The position numbers and the translations under genes were made by a program. A stretch of DNA of 64,000 nucleotides from Cytophagaceae bacterium (GTDB taxonomy: Bacteria > Bacteroidota > Bacteroidia > Cytophagales > Spirosomataceae). The stretch is from the NCBI GenBank assembly GCA_005791165.1, contig SXXW01000011.1:1-64000 (forward strand), in the 5' to 3' direction. This document shows, one piece after another, positions 18,346 through 26,046 of this stretch; within the stretch, counting starts at the first letter, position 1, and each line of letters starts with the position of its first letter. The notes beneath the pieces are model-generated. The model was not told where the DNA came from and ran no database searches. It was given only the letters and a program-made list of their open reading frames with translations.

Positions 18346-19040
18346 GCTTCTTTAAGAATATAGCCCATGCCTACAGCGGTATGTATTAATTTTGGTTCAA
18401 AATCAGCATCTATTTTTTTTCGAAGGTAATTGATGTAAACATCTACCACATTGGTTCCCACATTGAAATTGATATCCCACGCGTTTTCTAACAGATCCAT
18501 TCTTGACAATACTTTGCCCTTGTTTTTGAGAAGTGTAAATAATAACCGATATTCTGTAGCAGTAAGTGTAATTTCTTTGCCATTTCGGGTAACCTGTTTT
18601 GCATCATCATCAAGGACCAAATTTGATATAAAATATTTTGTCTTGGACTTTATAGCACCTATTTTCTCCACATTTAATCTTCTTAAAATAGCCCTTATGC
18701 GCGCAATAAGTTCGTTGAACTTAAAAGGCTTAACTAGGTAATCGTCAGCTCCCGAATTTAAACCTAAGGCTATATTATCTGGCGTATTTAATGCCGTTAA
18801 AAAAAGTATTGGCGTTTGAATTCCACGCCCTCTAATTTCTTTACATACCTCTATCCCATTTTTTTCTGGAATCATTATGTCAAGCAAGACTATATCATAT
18901 GGATTATTTATTGCCATTTCCAGGCCATCAACGCCATTTAGTGCAACAGACACTTCAAAAGATTCCTCCCCCAAGCCCTTTTTGACAAAATCTACCACAT
19001 CTGGCTCATCTTCTATCAGAAGTATAGAGATAATATTCAT
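18342..19040 (-). CDS. OmpR-family response regulator
   Basis: 232 residues. The receiver domain has the acidic pair ED at 10-11, phospho-acceptor D54 (VLLDIMIPEKNG), the switch Thr in FLTAL and K in VKPF. The C-terminal winged helix is the OmpR/PhoB type (TATEYRLLFTLLKNKGKVLSR, then NVVDVYINYLRKK). It is encoded eight bases after the carbonic anhydrase stop and overlaps the kinase gene, so all three genes form one transcript. It is expected to activate or repress its own cluster. Confidence 0.9.
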   Translation of the reverse strand: MNIISILLIEDEPDVVDFVKKGLGEESFEVSVALNGVDGLEMAINNPYDIVLLDIMIPEKNGIEVCKEIRGRGIQTPILFLTALNTPDNIALGLNSGADDYLVKPFKFNELIARIRAILRRLNVEKIGAIKSKTKYFISNLVLDDDAKQVTRNGKEITLTATEYRLLFTLLKNKGKVLSRMDLLENAWDINFNVGTNVVDVYINYLRKKIDADFEPKLIHTAVGMGYILKEA

Positions 19041-19048
19041 TGATTTTT

Positions 19049-19690
19049 TTAAGCTATGAAAGCAGTGCTCTCATAGTAAGTAACTTGTCCCGTTGTTAAA
19101 TCGTGCATTCCGCCAATAATACCAATTTCTCCGCTCGCTATCATGTGTTCAAGAATAGTACTTCTCTCCAAAATGGATTTTACTGTCCTTTTTACATTAA
19201 TTGCAGCAACATTTTCTACAAAAGTAGCATTAGTGGATGTACGATTATCTTTTGTTTCCAATTCGTCATCTACAGCAGGTCTTATTTTTGCGAGCAATGC
19301 AGTTAAATTACCCATCTCGGCATGGTCGCATGCGCCTTTTACTGCTCCGCACTTACTGTGCCCTAATACTACGATTATTTTTGAGCCAGCTAATTTACAA
19401 GCAAATTCCATACTACCTAATATGTCCTCGTTGATGATATTCCCAGCAATTCTCACACTAAAAATATCACCAAGTCCTTGGTCAAAAATTAGCTCTGCGG
19501 AAGTTCTACTATCAATACAGCTTAAAACCACTGCGAATGGATGTTGGCCATCAGATGTTTCATTTGCCTGTTGTAACAAGTTGCGATTTGCCTTTAAATT
19601 ATTAACAAATCTTTTATTCCCTTCTTTAAGCAATTCCAAAGCCATGGATGGAGAAATGGCTGCTTGTAACTCTTTTGTTAAAGTTTTCAT
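19049..19690 (-). CDS. Beta-class carbonic anhydrase
   Basis: 213 residues. The zinc site is complete: C58 in SCIDSRTS with the D60/R62 dyad, then H111 and C114 in LGHSKCGAVKGA. It catalyses reversible hydration of CO2 to bicarbonate. No convincing signal peptide is seen, so it is probably cytoplasmic. It is the first gene of the leftward cluster with the two-component system and, after a 182-base gap, the USP and SulP genes. Together they suggest bicarbonate supply for carboxylation reactions or pH control. Confidence 0.9.
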   Translation of the reverse strand: MKTLTKELQAAISPSMALELLKEGNKRFVNNLKANRNLLQQANETSDGQHPFAVVLSCIDSRTSAELIFDQGLGDIFSVRIAGNIINEDILGSMEFACKLAGSKIIVVLGHSKCGAVKGACDHAEMGNLTALLAKIRPAVDDELETKDNRTSTNATFVENVAAINVKRTVKSILERSTILEHMIASGEIGIIGGMHDLTTGQVTYYESTAFIA

Positions 19691-19726
19691 TATTTTAATT
19701 TTAGTTTATTATTATCATTATAGGTC

Positions 19727-19739
19727 GTCAAACTAATTG
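19727..19739. repeat. Direct repeat GTCAAACTAATTG, right copy
   Basis: Matches 14384-14396 base for base, 37 bases upstream of the carbonic anhydrase start. The interval between the copies is about 5.3 kb and has no counterpart in the duplicated TetR/exporter module. Confidence 0.4.
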
Positions 19740-19813
19740 GACTTTTCTTTAAGGATTGTTTTGTAATGGCTCGAAATTGGCATTAATTTCATTTTAAATT
19801 GATTGAATAATTT

Positions 19814-20491
19814 TCAAACAGGATTTAGTGCGCTAAAAACTAATTGGTTCAAAAAATTAAAAACAAATTCTTCCTCTCTTTCATTGGAAACATCGGTCAA
19901 TCTAGGCAAATTCTTGCTGAAATATTGCTGGCTATGCGCTGTTTCGATCAAGGTGCTACTTAAAGATCTAGAATAAGTATATGAAGAATTTAAATGTAGC
20001 ATAACTTCTGAAATTTTGGTACACAAGTCTTTATACGGTTTAAAAACTTGAAAGGAATTGATTTCCTTCACTTCTTTTATCAGGTAAACTTTACTGCTTT
20101 CAGATAGGATAATTTGGTTTAAATAGGATTTATTGTAATCTAATTGGCCCAAACTTTCTGGTAAGCTTCTTGTAAACAAAGTGATAATCTTAGTTAATTT
20201 TTCTTTTGGGTCTTGGATATTTTGAATGGTAAAATCAACAAGAAATTCCATGTAGGACCAATACCAGTTCAAAATATATAAAAGTAATCGGTGTTTGTTT
20301 TCAAAATACCGATAAATAGACGCCTCGGTTGTGGACATTTTGGCGGCTAATTTTTTAAAGGTAAAATGCTCGAAACCCAGCTCATAAATTAAATCAATCG
20401 CATTTTTCACAATTTGTTTACCTAATTCCGAAGATTCGGGATCGCGCAAATAGATATGTTCGTTGACCTTAAAACTGAGTTGGAAATCCAT
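19814..20491 (-). CDS. TetR/AcrR family regulator, copy 2
   Basis: 225 residues, intact and about 94 percent identical by eye to the regulator at 9154-9831, including the whole helix-turn-helix apart from one T to A change. It faces away from an internally deleted relic of the exporter operon, so its original target in cis is gone. Since its upstream palindrome is retained, it may still be expressed and could act in trans on the intact exporter operon. Confidence 0.87.
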   Translation of the reverse strand: MDFQLSFKVNEHIYLRDPESSELGKQIVKNAIDLIYELGFEHFTFKKLAAKMSTTEASIYRYFENKHRLLLYILNWYWSYMEFLVDFTIQNIQDPKEKLTKIITLFTRSLPESLGQLDYNKSYLNQIILSESSKVYLIKEVKEINSFQVFKPYKDLCTKISEVMLHLNSSYTYSRSLSSTLIETAHSQQYFSKNLPRLTDVSNEREEEFVFNFLNQLVFSALNPV

Positions 20492-20555
20492 GTATTTTAA
20501 AATTTAGTTCAAATATAGTAATAGTAAAACCAATCTATTACAATTTGTCTTTTGA

Positions 20556-20570
20556 AATAGCAATACTATT
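20556..20570. promoter_or_regulatory. Palindromic candidate TetR operator, copy 2
   Basis: AATAGCAATACTATT differs at one base from the perfect palindrome at 9902-9916. A second palindrome, ACTATTATAGT (20565-20575), overlaps it. It lies between the TetR copy 2 start and the -7 element TATCTTTG at 20587-20594. Confidence 0.45.
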
Positions 20571-20586
20571 ATAGTAAAAAGTATTA

Positions 20587-20594
20587 TATCTTTG
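20587..20594 (+). promoter_or_regulatory. -7 element before the exporter relic
   Basis: TATCTTTG, identical to 9933-9940 and at a similar distance from the relic's ATG (20611). The promoter may still fire although no functional exporter follows. Confidence 0.4.
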
Positions 20595-20610
20595 TCAAAA
20601 ATAAATTTAA

Positions 20611-20909
20611 ATGGATTTTCTTTCTGCTGTAAATCGAATAAGTCAATTAACAAAACTTTATAAAAAGGAGGTTTTGGGTGTAGTGATCGTCGGCTTACTT
20701 CAAATATATTCCCATAAAATTTCAAGACTTTTTGCCCACAATAGATTTACACTTCAATCAAATTTCATTCAATCAAACTCCCTTTTTTTAATCAAATCTG
20801 GGGAGAATAAAGAGTTCGAATATTGGAAAAATTAATCGAACTAAAAACAAAACGTGCCCAAACAGTCTATGCACTTCAGGGGAGTGCGGGTTTGCTGGGA
20901 GGCGTTTAA
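20611..20909 (+). pseudogene. Internally deleted relic of the ABC/HlyD/TolC operon
   Basis: The first 23 codons (MDFLSAVNRISQLTKLYKKE) match the start of the ABC gene at 9957. The frame then jumps to VIVGLLQI, which corresponds to about residues 71-78 of that protein. After a short unmatched stretch, SLFLIKSGENK and, one frame away, LEKLIEL and VYALQGSAGLLGGV match the last 45 residues of the TolC protein, ending at the equivalent TAA (20907-20909). About 4 kb (most of ABC, all of HlyD and most of TolC) is therefore missing. A short frame of 74 codons remains open (20611-20835) but is unlikely to encode a useful product. Confidence 0.85.
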
Positions 20910-20964
20910 CGATAGTTTGTGTTGGGGGTTTGTGAGAAAATAATTTAGAAGTAGGATTGCATAC

Positions 20965-20991
20965 AACCCAAGGGTACCTTACCCTTGGGTT
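20965..20991 (+). terminator. Terminator hairpin after the exporter relic
   Basis: AACCCAAGGGTA, loop CCT, TACCCTTGGGTT: a perfect 12-bp stem, followed by TATTG. It is the counterpart of 14345-14371, with the G-T pair there replaced by A-T here. Confidence 0.6.
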
Positions 20992-21054
20992 TATTGAAAT
21001 CCGTTCGTTGGACAATACTATATAATATGTTAGAAGTAATAGAGTTTTAAATAT

Positions 21055-21081
21055 AATCCAGGGATAATTTATCCTTGGATT
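21055..21081 (+). terminator. Second hairpin related to the exporter terminator
   Basis: AATCCAGGGATA, loop ATT, TATCCTTGGATT, then TATTG and a TTTTT run. It has the same plan as the two terminators at 14345 and 20965, with paired C-to-T and G-to-A changes that keep the stem. It may be a third, older copy of the operon tail. Confidence 0.5.
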
Positions 21082-21139
21082 TATTGTTTTTCAGAAAAGG
21101 GGATTTATTTGCATCCCAAATCCCTATTTATATTTATTC

Positions 21140-21189
21140 TAAATAGTTTGTTTTTTTATTATCGAGATTCTATATTTGCAAACTATTTA
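21140..21189 (+). promoter_or_regulatory. Promoter of the TonB-dependent receptor inside an inverted repeat
   Basis: TTTG at 21147-21150 and TATATTTG at 21171-21178 are spaced by 20 bases, a full match to the Bacteroidota -33/-7 pattern. TAAATAGTTTG (21140-21150) and CAAACTATTTA (21179-21189) form an 11-bp perfect inverted repeat that starts at the -33 element and ends just beyond the -7 element. The start codon is at 21213. Confidence 0.6.
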
Positions 21190-21203
21190 TAATTAGTCTA
21201 AAT
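21185..21203. promoter_or_regulatory. Fur-box-like site
   Basis: ATTTATAATTAGTCTAAAT is an imperfect 19-bp palindrome with ATTTA/TAAAT ends, resembling iron-regulator boxes before TonB receptors in Bacteroidota. It lies just downstream of the -7 element, where repressor binding would block transcription. Confidence 0.35.
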
Positions 21204-21212
21204 TAATATAGA

Positions 21213-23408
21213 ATGTTTTACCGCCTAAGTTTTTTATATTTCTCCTTACTTTTTTCTTCTATTTCCTTTGCACGCGAAAAGGTGCTTATTGACACAACCG
21301 CAAATTCTAAAATGTTATCTGAGGTATTTGTGCTAGGTAAATCTGGCATTAAGGGGAATAGTAATTTAGTCGATTTTGATGGACTAAGGTTATTGGCAGC
21401 AAAAAAATCCGAATTAATCGTACTGAGTAAATTGGATGCCAATGTAGCTAATCAATCATTTAGGGAAGTTTTTGGTCGAACTCCCGGACTTCATGTCATT
21501 GAAAGTGATCCATCAGGTTTTAATACGAGCATTGCCATTCGTGGGTTAAGCACAAACCGTTCCTGGGATTTTAACATGAGGCAAAATGGATATGATATCA
21601 CTCCGGACCCCATGGGTTATAATGAAGCCTATTATACACCTTCCTTCGAGTGGGTAGAAAAGATCGAAATTGTTCGAGGTGCGGCCGCTTTGCAGTACGG
21701 ACCTCAGGTTGGCGGCTTAATCAATTATGTACTTGAAAAACCAGTCTTTGACAAGAAGTTTGGCGGGGAAGCCCAACAAACGTTCGGGTCCTTTGGGTTG
21801 AAATCATCCCTCATTAAATTCCGTTCTGGACTGAAAAAATTAGCGTTTGTTGGCTCACATCAATTTAGAGAAGGCAATGGCTTTCGCCCAAATTCGAATT
21901 TCAATTCAAATCAAAGTTATTTTAGAATGGATTGGAAGGCTTTTGCTCATGGACTTGTTACATTTGAATTAACCAATTCAATTGCCCAGGCTCAGTTGGC
22001 AGGCGGAATAAGTGAGGCCCAATTTAAATCAGATCCATGGGTTTCATACAGGGCTAGAAATTTCTATTATTCCCACTGGTTTATGCCCGTGGTAAAATTC
22101 AATTATTCCCCAAGCAAATTATTTAATTCCCAATTACAAATTTTTGCCATTCAGAGTGGCAGATCTCAATTAGGTTTTACTAAAACCAACGACGTCTTAG
22201 ATGTTCCCAATAGTGCGGGTAATTATGCCAATAGATCTCTAGATCGGGACGAATATACTTCCTATGGGGCGGAATTTCGTTCGGGCCTAAGTGCTTTTAA
22301 TGAAAAATGGCAAACGTCTGTGGGCCTTAGGATTTTTAGAGGAAACATGTTCCGTCAGCAACAAGGGATTGCCAATAATGGGTCAACGTATTCGGAAAAT
22401 TTAGTAGATCCAAAATTCCCTAGGTCTTTAAATTTTGTCAACCAAAACTTCTCTGCGTTTGTTGAAAATACGTTGGCAATTACCCCCAAATTTAAGTTGG
22501 CAGGCGGCCTGCGCTATGAATACATCCTCTCCCAGGGGAATGGAATTTTAGACAATAATTCAAAATTTTTGAGCCCGGATCGCCTACGTAGTTTTATATT
22601 ATGGGGAGTAGGCGCATCCTTTAAGCCTTCTTCTGCGCTTGAAATTTATGGCAATGCATCCCAAAGTTTTAGGCCCATCAGTTTTTCGGATTTATTACCT
22701 TCATCCACCACCGATATCGTGGATGCGGAATTAAAGGATGCCAGAGCCTTGAATTTTGATTTGGGGATAAGGGGCAAAAAGGGCAATTGCTTTCGCTATG
22801 ATATTAGCGCTTATCATCTTGAATTTTCAGATCGAATTGGCAATGTGTCAATGAAAAATTCAAACGGCCAGTCTTATTTATATAGAACAAACTTAGGTTT
22901 AAGTTCTTCAAAAGGGATTGAATTATATGCGGAAATAGATCCTATTACATTCCTTCATGGGAGTTCGCGATATGGTCAAATAAGCGTCTTTCTGTCTGCG
23001 GGATTAAATCATGCTGTTTATGAAAACTTTGTCTTAACCTCAGGAGAAAATTTAGCAGGAAAGAAACTGGAAAATGCACCTCAACAAATTATCCGTTCCG
23101 GACTTACGTATACCCATAAGCGTTTGTCATTTACGTATCAAATTAGTTACACGGCCGAATCTTTTTCTGATGCACAAAATACGGGTAAGCCTAACCCAAC
23201 GGGTACGATCGGTCTAATCCCTGAGTATACGTTAGACGACTTTTCCTTTACGTATAAATACGGTAAACATTGGCTCTTAAAGGGATCAGTCAATAATGTC
23301 ATGAATGTTTCTTATTTCACTAGAAGGGGAACGGGTGCTTTCCCTGGCTATGGAATTTTGCCTGGAGCCCCTCGAAATGTGAGTTGCACGCTTGGTTTTA
23401 CCTTCTAA
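21213..23408 (+). CDS. TonB-dependent outer membrane receptor (FecA-like)
   Basis: 731 residues with a signal peptide (about 1-20). The plug domain (about 75-185) shows FREVFGRTPGLHVIESD, IAIRGLSTNR and WVEKIEIVRGAAALQYGPQ. The beta-barrel fills the remainder and ends in a C-terminal Phe (LGFTF). No carboxypeptidase-like N-terminal domain and no SusD partner are present, so it is not a SusC-type importer. The plug pattern (GYDITPDPMGYNEAYYTP) is like ferric-citrate or siderophore receptors. With the iron-box-like site upstream, ferric chelate uptake is the best guess. No other iron genes adjoin it. Confidence 0.85.
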   Translation: MFYRLSFLYFSLLFSSISFAREKVLIDTTANSKMLSEVFVLGKSGIKGNSNLVDFDGLRLLAAKKSELIVLSKLDANVANQSFREVFGRTPGLHVIESDPSGFNTSIAIRGLSTNRSWDFNMRQNGYDITPDPMGYNEAYYTPSFEWVEKIEIVRGAAALQYGPQVGGLINYVLEKPVFDKKFGGEAQQTFGSFGLKSSLIKFRSGLKKLAFVGSHQFREGNGFRPNSNFNSNQSYFRMDWKAFAHGLVTFELTNSIAQAQLAGGISEAQFKSDPWVSYRARNFYYSHWFMPVVKFNYSPSKLFNSQLQIFAIQSGRSQLGFTKTNDVLDVPNSAGNYANRSLDRDEYTSYGAEFRSGLSAFNEKWQTSVGLRIFRGNMFRQQQGIANNGSTYSENLVDPKFPRSLNFVNQNFSAFVENTLAITPKFKLAGGLRYEYILSQGNGILDNNSKFLSPDRLRSFILWGVGASFKPSSALEIYGNASQSFRPISFSDLLPSSTTDIVDAELKDARALNFDLGIRGKKGNCFRYDISAYHLEFSDRIGNVSMKNSNGQSYLYRTNLGLSSSKGIELYAEIDPITFLHGSSRYGQISVFLSAGLNHAVYENFVLTSGENLAGKKLENAPQQIIRSGLTYTHKRLSFTYQISYTAESFSDAQNTGKPNPTGTIGLIPEYTLDDFSFTYKYGKHWLLKGSVNNVMNVSYFTRRGTGAFPGYGILPGAPRNVSCTLGFTF

Positions 23409-23820
23409 ATTAATCAGCTTTTAGATCAAGATTATAAGTTTGTTATGGGAGAATATGGATCTTTGGGTTTAGCTTTACTAACTTTTGAAAAGTTAGTAAA
23501 GCTTGGGGTTCGAGGTATATCTTTTACACTTTAATCATCTTAAAAAGAGAGTCAATATTATCTGTTGATTTAAAGCAATAAACACCTTTTGGAAGAAAAA
23601 AAATCATGATTTTTATTTTTTAAGTTGGAGCATTAATATGACTAAAAGGGTATAAAAATTATATTTACCCATTTATTTGTATGTCAAGATCTTTAGCTTT
23701 GTTAAATTTGGTAAATCAGTCCATTTATTGGCAAAGCGTAAAAAAGAGCGACACATATTAATTAATCTGTTAAAAAATCAGAGTAAAATCAAAATTTTAC
23801 ATCATGATCAACTTAAACCT
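23409..23820. other. Intergenic region with hairpin repeat before the glucarate operon
   Basis: Contains hairpin repeat copy 3 (23465-23525), then AT-rich sequence with no recognisable gene. A frame upstream of the aldolase stays open from 23677 but has no family character. The operon promoter should lie in this stretch; I see no full TTTG / TAnnTTTG pair. Confidence 0.5.
23465..23525 (+). repeat. Dispersed hairpin repeat, copy 3
   Basis: AGCTTTACTAACTTTT and its reverse complement (23471-23486 and 23488-23503) form a 16-bp perfect stem, flanked by GGGTTT on the left and TGGGGTTCGAGGTATAT plus a T-rich stretch on the right. It lies 62 bases after the TonB-receptor stop, the only copy not between convergent genes. 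Confidence 0.85.
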
Positions 23821-24594
23821 ATGAAAAAACTTAAAAGCCGATTAAGAAATGGGGAAACATTGCATGGTTGTTGGCTCAACCTCGGTAGCTCCTTAACCGC
23901 GGAGATTGTTGGCCTATCTGGATTTGATTGGGTGTTAATTGACCTAGAGCATGGTGCTGGATCAGAAAAAGAGGCTTTGGCGCAGATGCAAGGGCTCCAA
24001 CATACCCCTGCGGGAATCATTGTACGGGTGGAAAGTGCTGAACCCCAGCGCATTCATCGGGTTTTAGATATGGGAGCCGAAGGAGTTATGTGTCCCAAGA
24101 TAAATAATCTCGCCGAAGCGAAAAAAGTAGTGAATGGCCTATATTATCCACCGATGGGCCAGCGAGGCGTAGCAAAAATGGTGAGGGCCACACAATTTGC
24201 CCAAAATTTTCAAAGCTATTACGAAACCTCTCAAGAAAATATTTTAGGAATTGTTCAAATTGAAACCAAAGAGGTCTTAAATCACGTCGACGAAATTGCA
24301 AATTTAGACGGGGTGGATGTGCTTTTTATAGGCCCGGCAGATCTTTCGATGGAGTTGGGTATTTTTGGCCAATTCAATCATCCTGAATTTTTAGCGGCCG
24401 TGGAAAAAACGATTAAGGCCGCAAATAAAGCAGGCAAGGCAACGGGCATTTTATTTTTTAATCCAGATGAATATTCCAAATACCATCAAATGGGCATACG
24501 ATTTATTGCCTGTGGCGCCGACGCTACTTTTGTGGCTGATGGGGCTAAAAACATGGTAGAAAAATTAGCAAAACTTAGATCTCAAGCATCATGA
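23821..24594 (+). CDS. garL: HpcH/HpaI-family aldolase (5-keto-4-deoxy-D-glucarate aldolase-like)
   Basis: 257 residues from ATG 23821 (MKKLKSRLRN); the upstream 48-residue extension is not family-like. The HpcH/HpaI class II aldolase signatures are present: WVLIDLEHGAG with catalytic base H44, VRVE with R68, VQIETKE with the metal-binding Glu, and LFIGPADLSMELG with the metal-binding Asp. GarL cleaves 5-keto-4-deoxy-D-glucarate to pyruvate and tartronate semialdehyde. The downstream permease, tartronate-semialdehyde reductase and glucarate dehydratase genes make this substrate the most likely, although the family also includes rhamnonate and HpaI aldolases. Its stop overlaps the next start by four bases. 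Confidence 0.8.
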   Translation: MKKLKSRLRNGETLHGCWLNLGSSLTAEIVGLSGFDWVLIDLEHGAGSEKEALAQMQGLQHTPAGIIVRVESAEPQRIHRVLDMGAEGVMCPKINNLAEAKKVVNGLYYPPMGQRGVAKMVRATQFAQNFQSYYETSQENILGIVQIETKEVLNHVDEIANLDGVDVLFIGPADLSMELGIFGQFNHPEFLAAVEKTIKAANKAGKATGILFFNPDEYSKYHQMGIRFIACGADATFVADGAKNMVEKLAKLRSQAS

Positions 24595-26039
24595 TATTAG
24601 ATCCTATTATTTTATTGGCGATTGGAATAGTTTTAGTCGTTGGCGGTATTATTGGGTTAAAACTACATCCATTTTTAGCTCTTTTATTGGGCGCTTTTGC
24701 TGTCGCTATTTTGACACCAGCATCTATATTAGAGCAGTTTGCCCTGTCAAAAGGGATGGACGCAGGCGCTGCATTATCCTTTTCTAAAAAAAGTGTGGGC
24801 GAACGGATCGCTACAGAATTTGGGAATACCTGCGCTAAAATAGGCATCTTAATTGCCATGGCCGCCATCATCGGAAAATGCATGTTGGAATCCGGCGCGG
24901 CTGAGCGTATCATCCGATCTTTATTAAAATTTACGGGCGTGGATAAAGCCCCATTTGCCTTTCTTTTTGGCAGCTTTTTTCTGGGAATTCCTGTGTTCTT
25001 TGACACGGTGATATTTTTAATGATTCCCCTTGCCAAAGCCATGACTTTACGCATCGGCAAAAATTATTTACTCTTGATATTGTGTATTATGTCGGGCGCC
25101 GCAATGGCAAATTCATTAGTTCCACCGGCACCAGGGCCACTTTTTTTAATTGGCGAAATGCACATACCCATCGGATTAATGATGGGTTGTGGAATCGTTG
25201 TCGGCTTTTTCACCGTATCAGCTGGCTACATATTCTCCGTTTGGGCGAACAAAAAATGGCCCATTGAATTACGGGATTCGGTCGATGCAAAGCTGGAGGA
25301 CCTTAAAAAAATATCAGCCAAAGAAGATCAAAATTTACCTGGATTAGGGGTTTCTTTATTGCCAGTCATGATTCCTTTAGTGCTTATTTGTTTAGATACG
25401 GCGATTTCAAATTTCTTAAAAGGGGCTAATTCTGTAGATGCTGGAAGCTTATTCAACCAATTTGCGGCGGTTGTTAAATTTTTTGGAGATAAAAATATTG
25501 CCATCATTTTAGGGGGAGTTGCTGCCCTAGGAGTTATGGCAAAAAATAAAAAGGATAAAGGGCAAAGCCTAACGCCATTTGTGCAGACGGCTTTAATGAG
25601 TGGCGGAGGAATTATTTTAATTACGGCTGCTGGGGGAGCTTTTGGGGGGACGCTCCAACAAACCGGCATTAGTGCTAAAATTGCCGAATTGACCGCGGGG
25701 TACCAAATGGCTTTAATTCCGATGGCATTTTTTATCGCTGCTGTGGTTCGTACGGCACAAGGATCGGCCACCGTAGCCTTGATCACGGCTTCAGGAATTT
25801 TGTCGGGGATGGCTGGTCAGGCCAATTTAGCGTTTAATCCAGTATATATTGGATTAGCGATTGGCTGCGGATCCAAATTAGTTCCTTGGATGAATGATGC
25901 CGGCTTTTGGATATTTTGTAAATTGAGCGACCTATCAGAAAAGGAAGCGCTTAAAACAATTTCCCCTCTCTTAGTAGTGATGGGTTTAACAGGTTTAGTA
26001 GTCATTTTAATTGGGGCCAAATTATTCCCCTTAATTTAA
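24591..26039 (+). CDS. GntP-family sugar-acid permease
   Basis: 482 residues with about 12-14 membrane segments. GntP-family marks are GKCMLESGAAERIIRSLL, the PLAKAMTLRI region, PPAPGPLFL and the late RTAQGSATVALIT and GSKLVPWMNDAGFW blocks. These proteins import gluconate or related sugar acids with H+. Translational overlap with the aldolase gene and position inside a glucarate pathway suggest glucarate, galactarate or a related aldarate as substrate. A second GntP-family permease at 48347 shares the plan but belongs to a different cluster. Confidence 0.87.
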   Translation: MILDPIILLAIGIVLVVGGIIGLKLHPFLALLLGAFAVAILTPASILEQFALSKGMDAGAALSFSKKSVGERIATEFGNTCAKIGILIAMAAIIGKCMLESGAAERIIRSLLKFTGVDKAPFAFLFGSFFLGIPVFFDTVIFLMIPLAKAMTLRIGKNYLLLILCIMSGAAMANSLVPPAPGPLFLIGEMHIPIGLMMGCGIVVGFFTVSAGYIFSVWANKKWPIELRDSVDAKLEDLKKISAKEDQNLPGLGVSLLPVMIPLVLICLDTAISNFLKGANSVDAGSLFNQFAAVVKFFGDKNIAIILGGVAALGVMAKNKKDKGQSLTPFVQTALMSGGGIILITAAGGAFGGTLQQTGISAKIAELTAGYQMALIPMAFFIAAVVRTAQGSATVALITASGILSGMAGQANLAFNPVYIGLAIGCGSKLVPWMNDAGFWIFCKLSDLSEKEALKTISPLLVVMGLTGLVVILIGAKLFPLI

Positions 26040-26046
26040 TTTATAT

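Larger units (their letters stand above)
20910..21212. other. Intergenic region between exporter relic and TonB receptor
   Basis: No gene is seen here. From the relic stop to about 20991 it copies the tail of the intact operon, including its terminator hairpin. A second related hairpin lies at 21055-21081, and the promoter region of the TonB-dependent receptor occupies about 21140-21203. Confidence 0.7.

Noticed and set aside
19143-19736. 197-codon frame opposite the carbonic anhydrase
   Set aside because: Antisense shadow of a gene with an intact zinc site.
21100-21124. GGGATTT / AAATCCC inverted repeat upstream of the TonB receptor
   Set aside because: Seven-base arms with an 11-base loop and no T run; may be chance in AT-rich sequence.
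23677-23820. 48-residue N-terminal extension of the aldolase
   Set aside because: The frame is open but the residues are not aldolase-like and the family start motif begins at 23821.
24575-25060. 161-codon frame opposite the GntP permease
   Set aside because: Antisense shadow of a conserved membrane protein.
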